DNA of 5,153 bases, from assembly GCA_964601805.1 (NCBI GenBank), contig CAZROW010000120.1:1-5153 (forward strand), in the 5' to 3' direction. The position numbers and the translations under genes were made by a program. Source of the stretch: Eutrophocola sp964601805 (lineage in GTDB: Bacteria; Pseudomonadota; Gammaproteobacteria; Pseudomonadales; Pseudohongiellaceae). Under the pieces are notes generated by a model. The model made no database searches and was not told the origin of the DNA. It worked only from the letters and a program-made list of their open reading frames with translations. Positions 4,512-5,153 of this stretch are shown here, in pieces; the first letter of the stretch is position 1, and each line of letters begins with the position of its first letter.

Positions 4512-5153
4512 CTAGAGTAAAAACTGGGTCGGTTCGGCATAGTTGAGGTTGTGGGCACTGGCCACCGCTTCACAGCAAATATGACCGGCATGGACATTGA
4601 GCCCAGCCATGAATCCCTCATCAGCGGCCAACGCCTTTTGCCAGCCGGCATCCGCCAGTCTCAGGATATAGGGCATCGTGGCATTGTTCAGCCCGAAGGA
4701 GGATGTCCGCGGCACCACGCCCGGCATATTGGCAACACAGTAATGCACCACTTCATCCACCAGGAACGTGGGATCCGAATGCGTGGTCGGCTTCGAGGTT
4801 TCAAAACACCCTCCCTGGTCGATGGCCACATCAACCACGACAGAGCCCGGCTTCATGCGACTGATAATGCTTCTGGTCAACAGCTTCGGTGCCGCGGCAC
4901 CGGCCACCAGGACGGCACCAATGACCAGGTCCGCTTCCAGGGCATACTTCTCGATACTGGCCCTGTTGGAAAACACGCAGTGAACCCGCCCGGCAAACTT
5001 ATTATCCAATTCCCGCAGCTTGGGCACACTGTTATCCAGGATGGTGACCTGGGCTCCCATGCCCTTGGCGATATAGGCAGCATTCTCGCCGACGATACCA
5101 CCACCGATAATCAGCACATGGGCCGAGTCCACCCCCGGGACACCACCGAGCAG
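4512..5153 (-). CDS. ald: Alanine dehydrogenase, C-terminal 213 residues (cut by window end)
   Basis: The enzyme catalyses NAD-dependent interconversion of L-alanine with pyruvate plus ammonium, in the cytoplasm. The frame is open to the last base of the window, and an in-frame GTG at 5132 is internal, not a start, because conserved LLGGVPGV lies across it. Visible in order are the Rossmann dinucleotide loop IIGGGIVGENAA, the strand-ending aspartate of TILDNS that binds the NAD ribose, ADLVIGAVLVAGAAAPKL, the VVVDVAIDQGGCFETS block whose Asp is a catalytic residue in characterised enzymes, and the VVHYCVANMPGVVPRTSS signature. About 155 amino-terminal residues, including the pyruvate-binding Lys and His, lie beyond the window. 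The final residues are QFLL with a TAG stop at 4514-4512. The gene is tightly followed by the hydrolase, so both are likely on one transcript whose promoter lies outside the window. Confidence 0.95.
   Translation of the reverse strand: MLGGVPGVDSAHVLIIGGGIVGENAAYIAKGMGAQVTILDNSVPKLRELDNKFAGRVHCVFSNRASIEKYALEADLVIGAVLVAGAAAPKLLTRSIISRMKPGSVVVDVAIDQGGCFETSKPTTHSDPTFLVDEVVHYCVANMPGVVPRTSSFGLNNATMPYILRLADAGWQKALAADEGFMAGLNVHAGHICCEAVASAHNLNYAEPTQFLL

Noticed and set aside
4502..4651. Fifty-codon amino-terminal extension of the hydrolase
   Set aside because: It overlaps the conserved C-terminus of ald in another frame and would bury the Tat signal inside the protein. The ATG at 4501 has a suitable Shine-Dalgarno.
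5130..5132. GTG as the start of a short ald
   Set aside because: The frame stays open and encodes conserved LLGGVPG upstream to the window edge, so the gene continues outside.

Overview
The window reads as bacterial chromosomal DNA. It is compactly organised, uses Shine-Dalgarno-led starts and rho-independent terminators, and has a moderate G+C content apart from an AT-rich stretch at about 2520-2610. Protein character (proteobacterial-type alanine dehydrogenase, an MddA-like membrane methyltransferase, a Tat-exported haloacetate-dehalogenase-like hydrolase) suggests a gammaproteobacterium, possibly marine. That assignment is inference and I cannot name a genus. Every supported gene lies on the minus strand, so transcription runs from high to low coordinates. 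The long plus-strand open frames are shadows.

In transcription order: (1) the C-terminal 213 residues of alanine dehydrogenase (ald), cut by the window end; (2) ten bases later, a 320-residue alpha/beta hydrolase of the fluoroacetate dehalogenase type with a twin-arginine signal peptide, then a modest terminator; (3) a TetR-family repressor gene whose promoter has a near-perfect palindromic operator filling the -35/-10 spacer, ending in a clear terminator; (4) a second copy of that operator, then an untracked 52-codon ORF with a very strong Shine-Dalgarno, an 80-base A-rich spacer, and an MddA-like S-methyltransferase gene closed by a large hairpin terminator; (5) a candidate 58-residue one-helix protein starting right after that terminator, with a striking nested inverted repeat inside it; (6) a 12-helix major facilitator transporter with a TTG start; (7) six tandem copies of an 8-base unit near the window start.

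The best supported regulatory unit is tetR-operator-ORF52-mddA. The two operators share 17 of 20 bases, one at tetR itself and one in front of ORF52/mddA, so the repressor very probably controls both itself and the methyltransferase. If the methyltransferase acts as MddA does, the unit is a ligand-switched thiol-methylation module (methanethiol to dimethyl sulfide). A conserved-position cysteine in the repressor's ligand domain hints at a reactive or sulfur-containing inducer. ald and the dehalogenase-like gene probably form a separate operon. No RNA gene, CRISPR array, insertion sequence or phage gene was seen.
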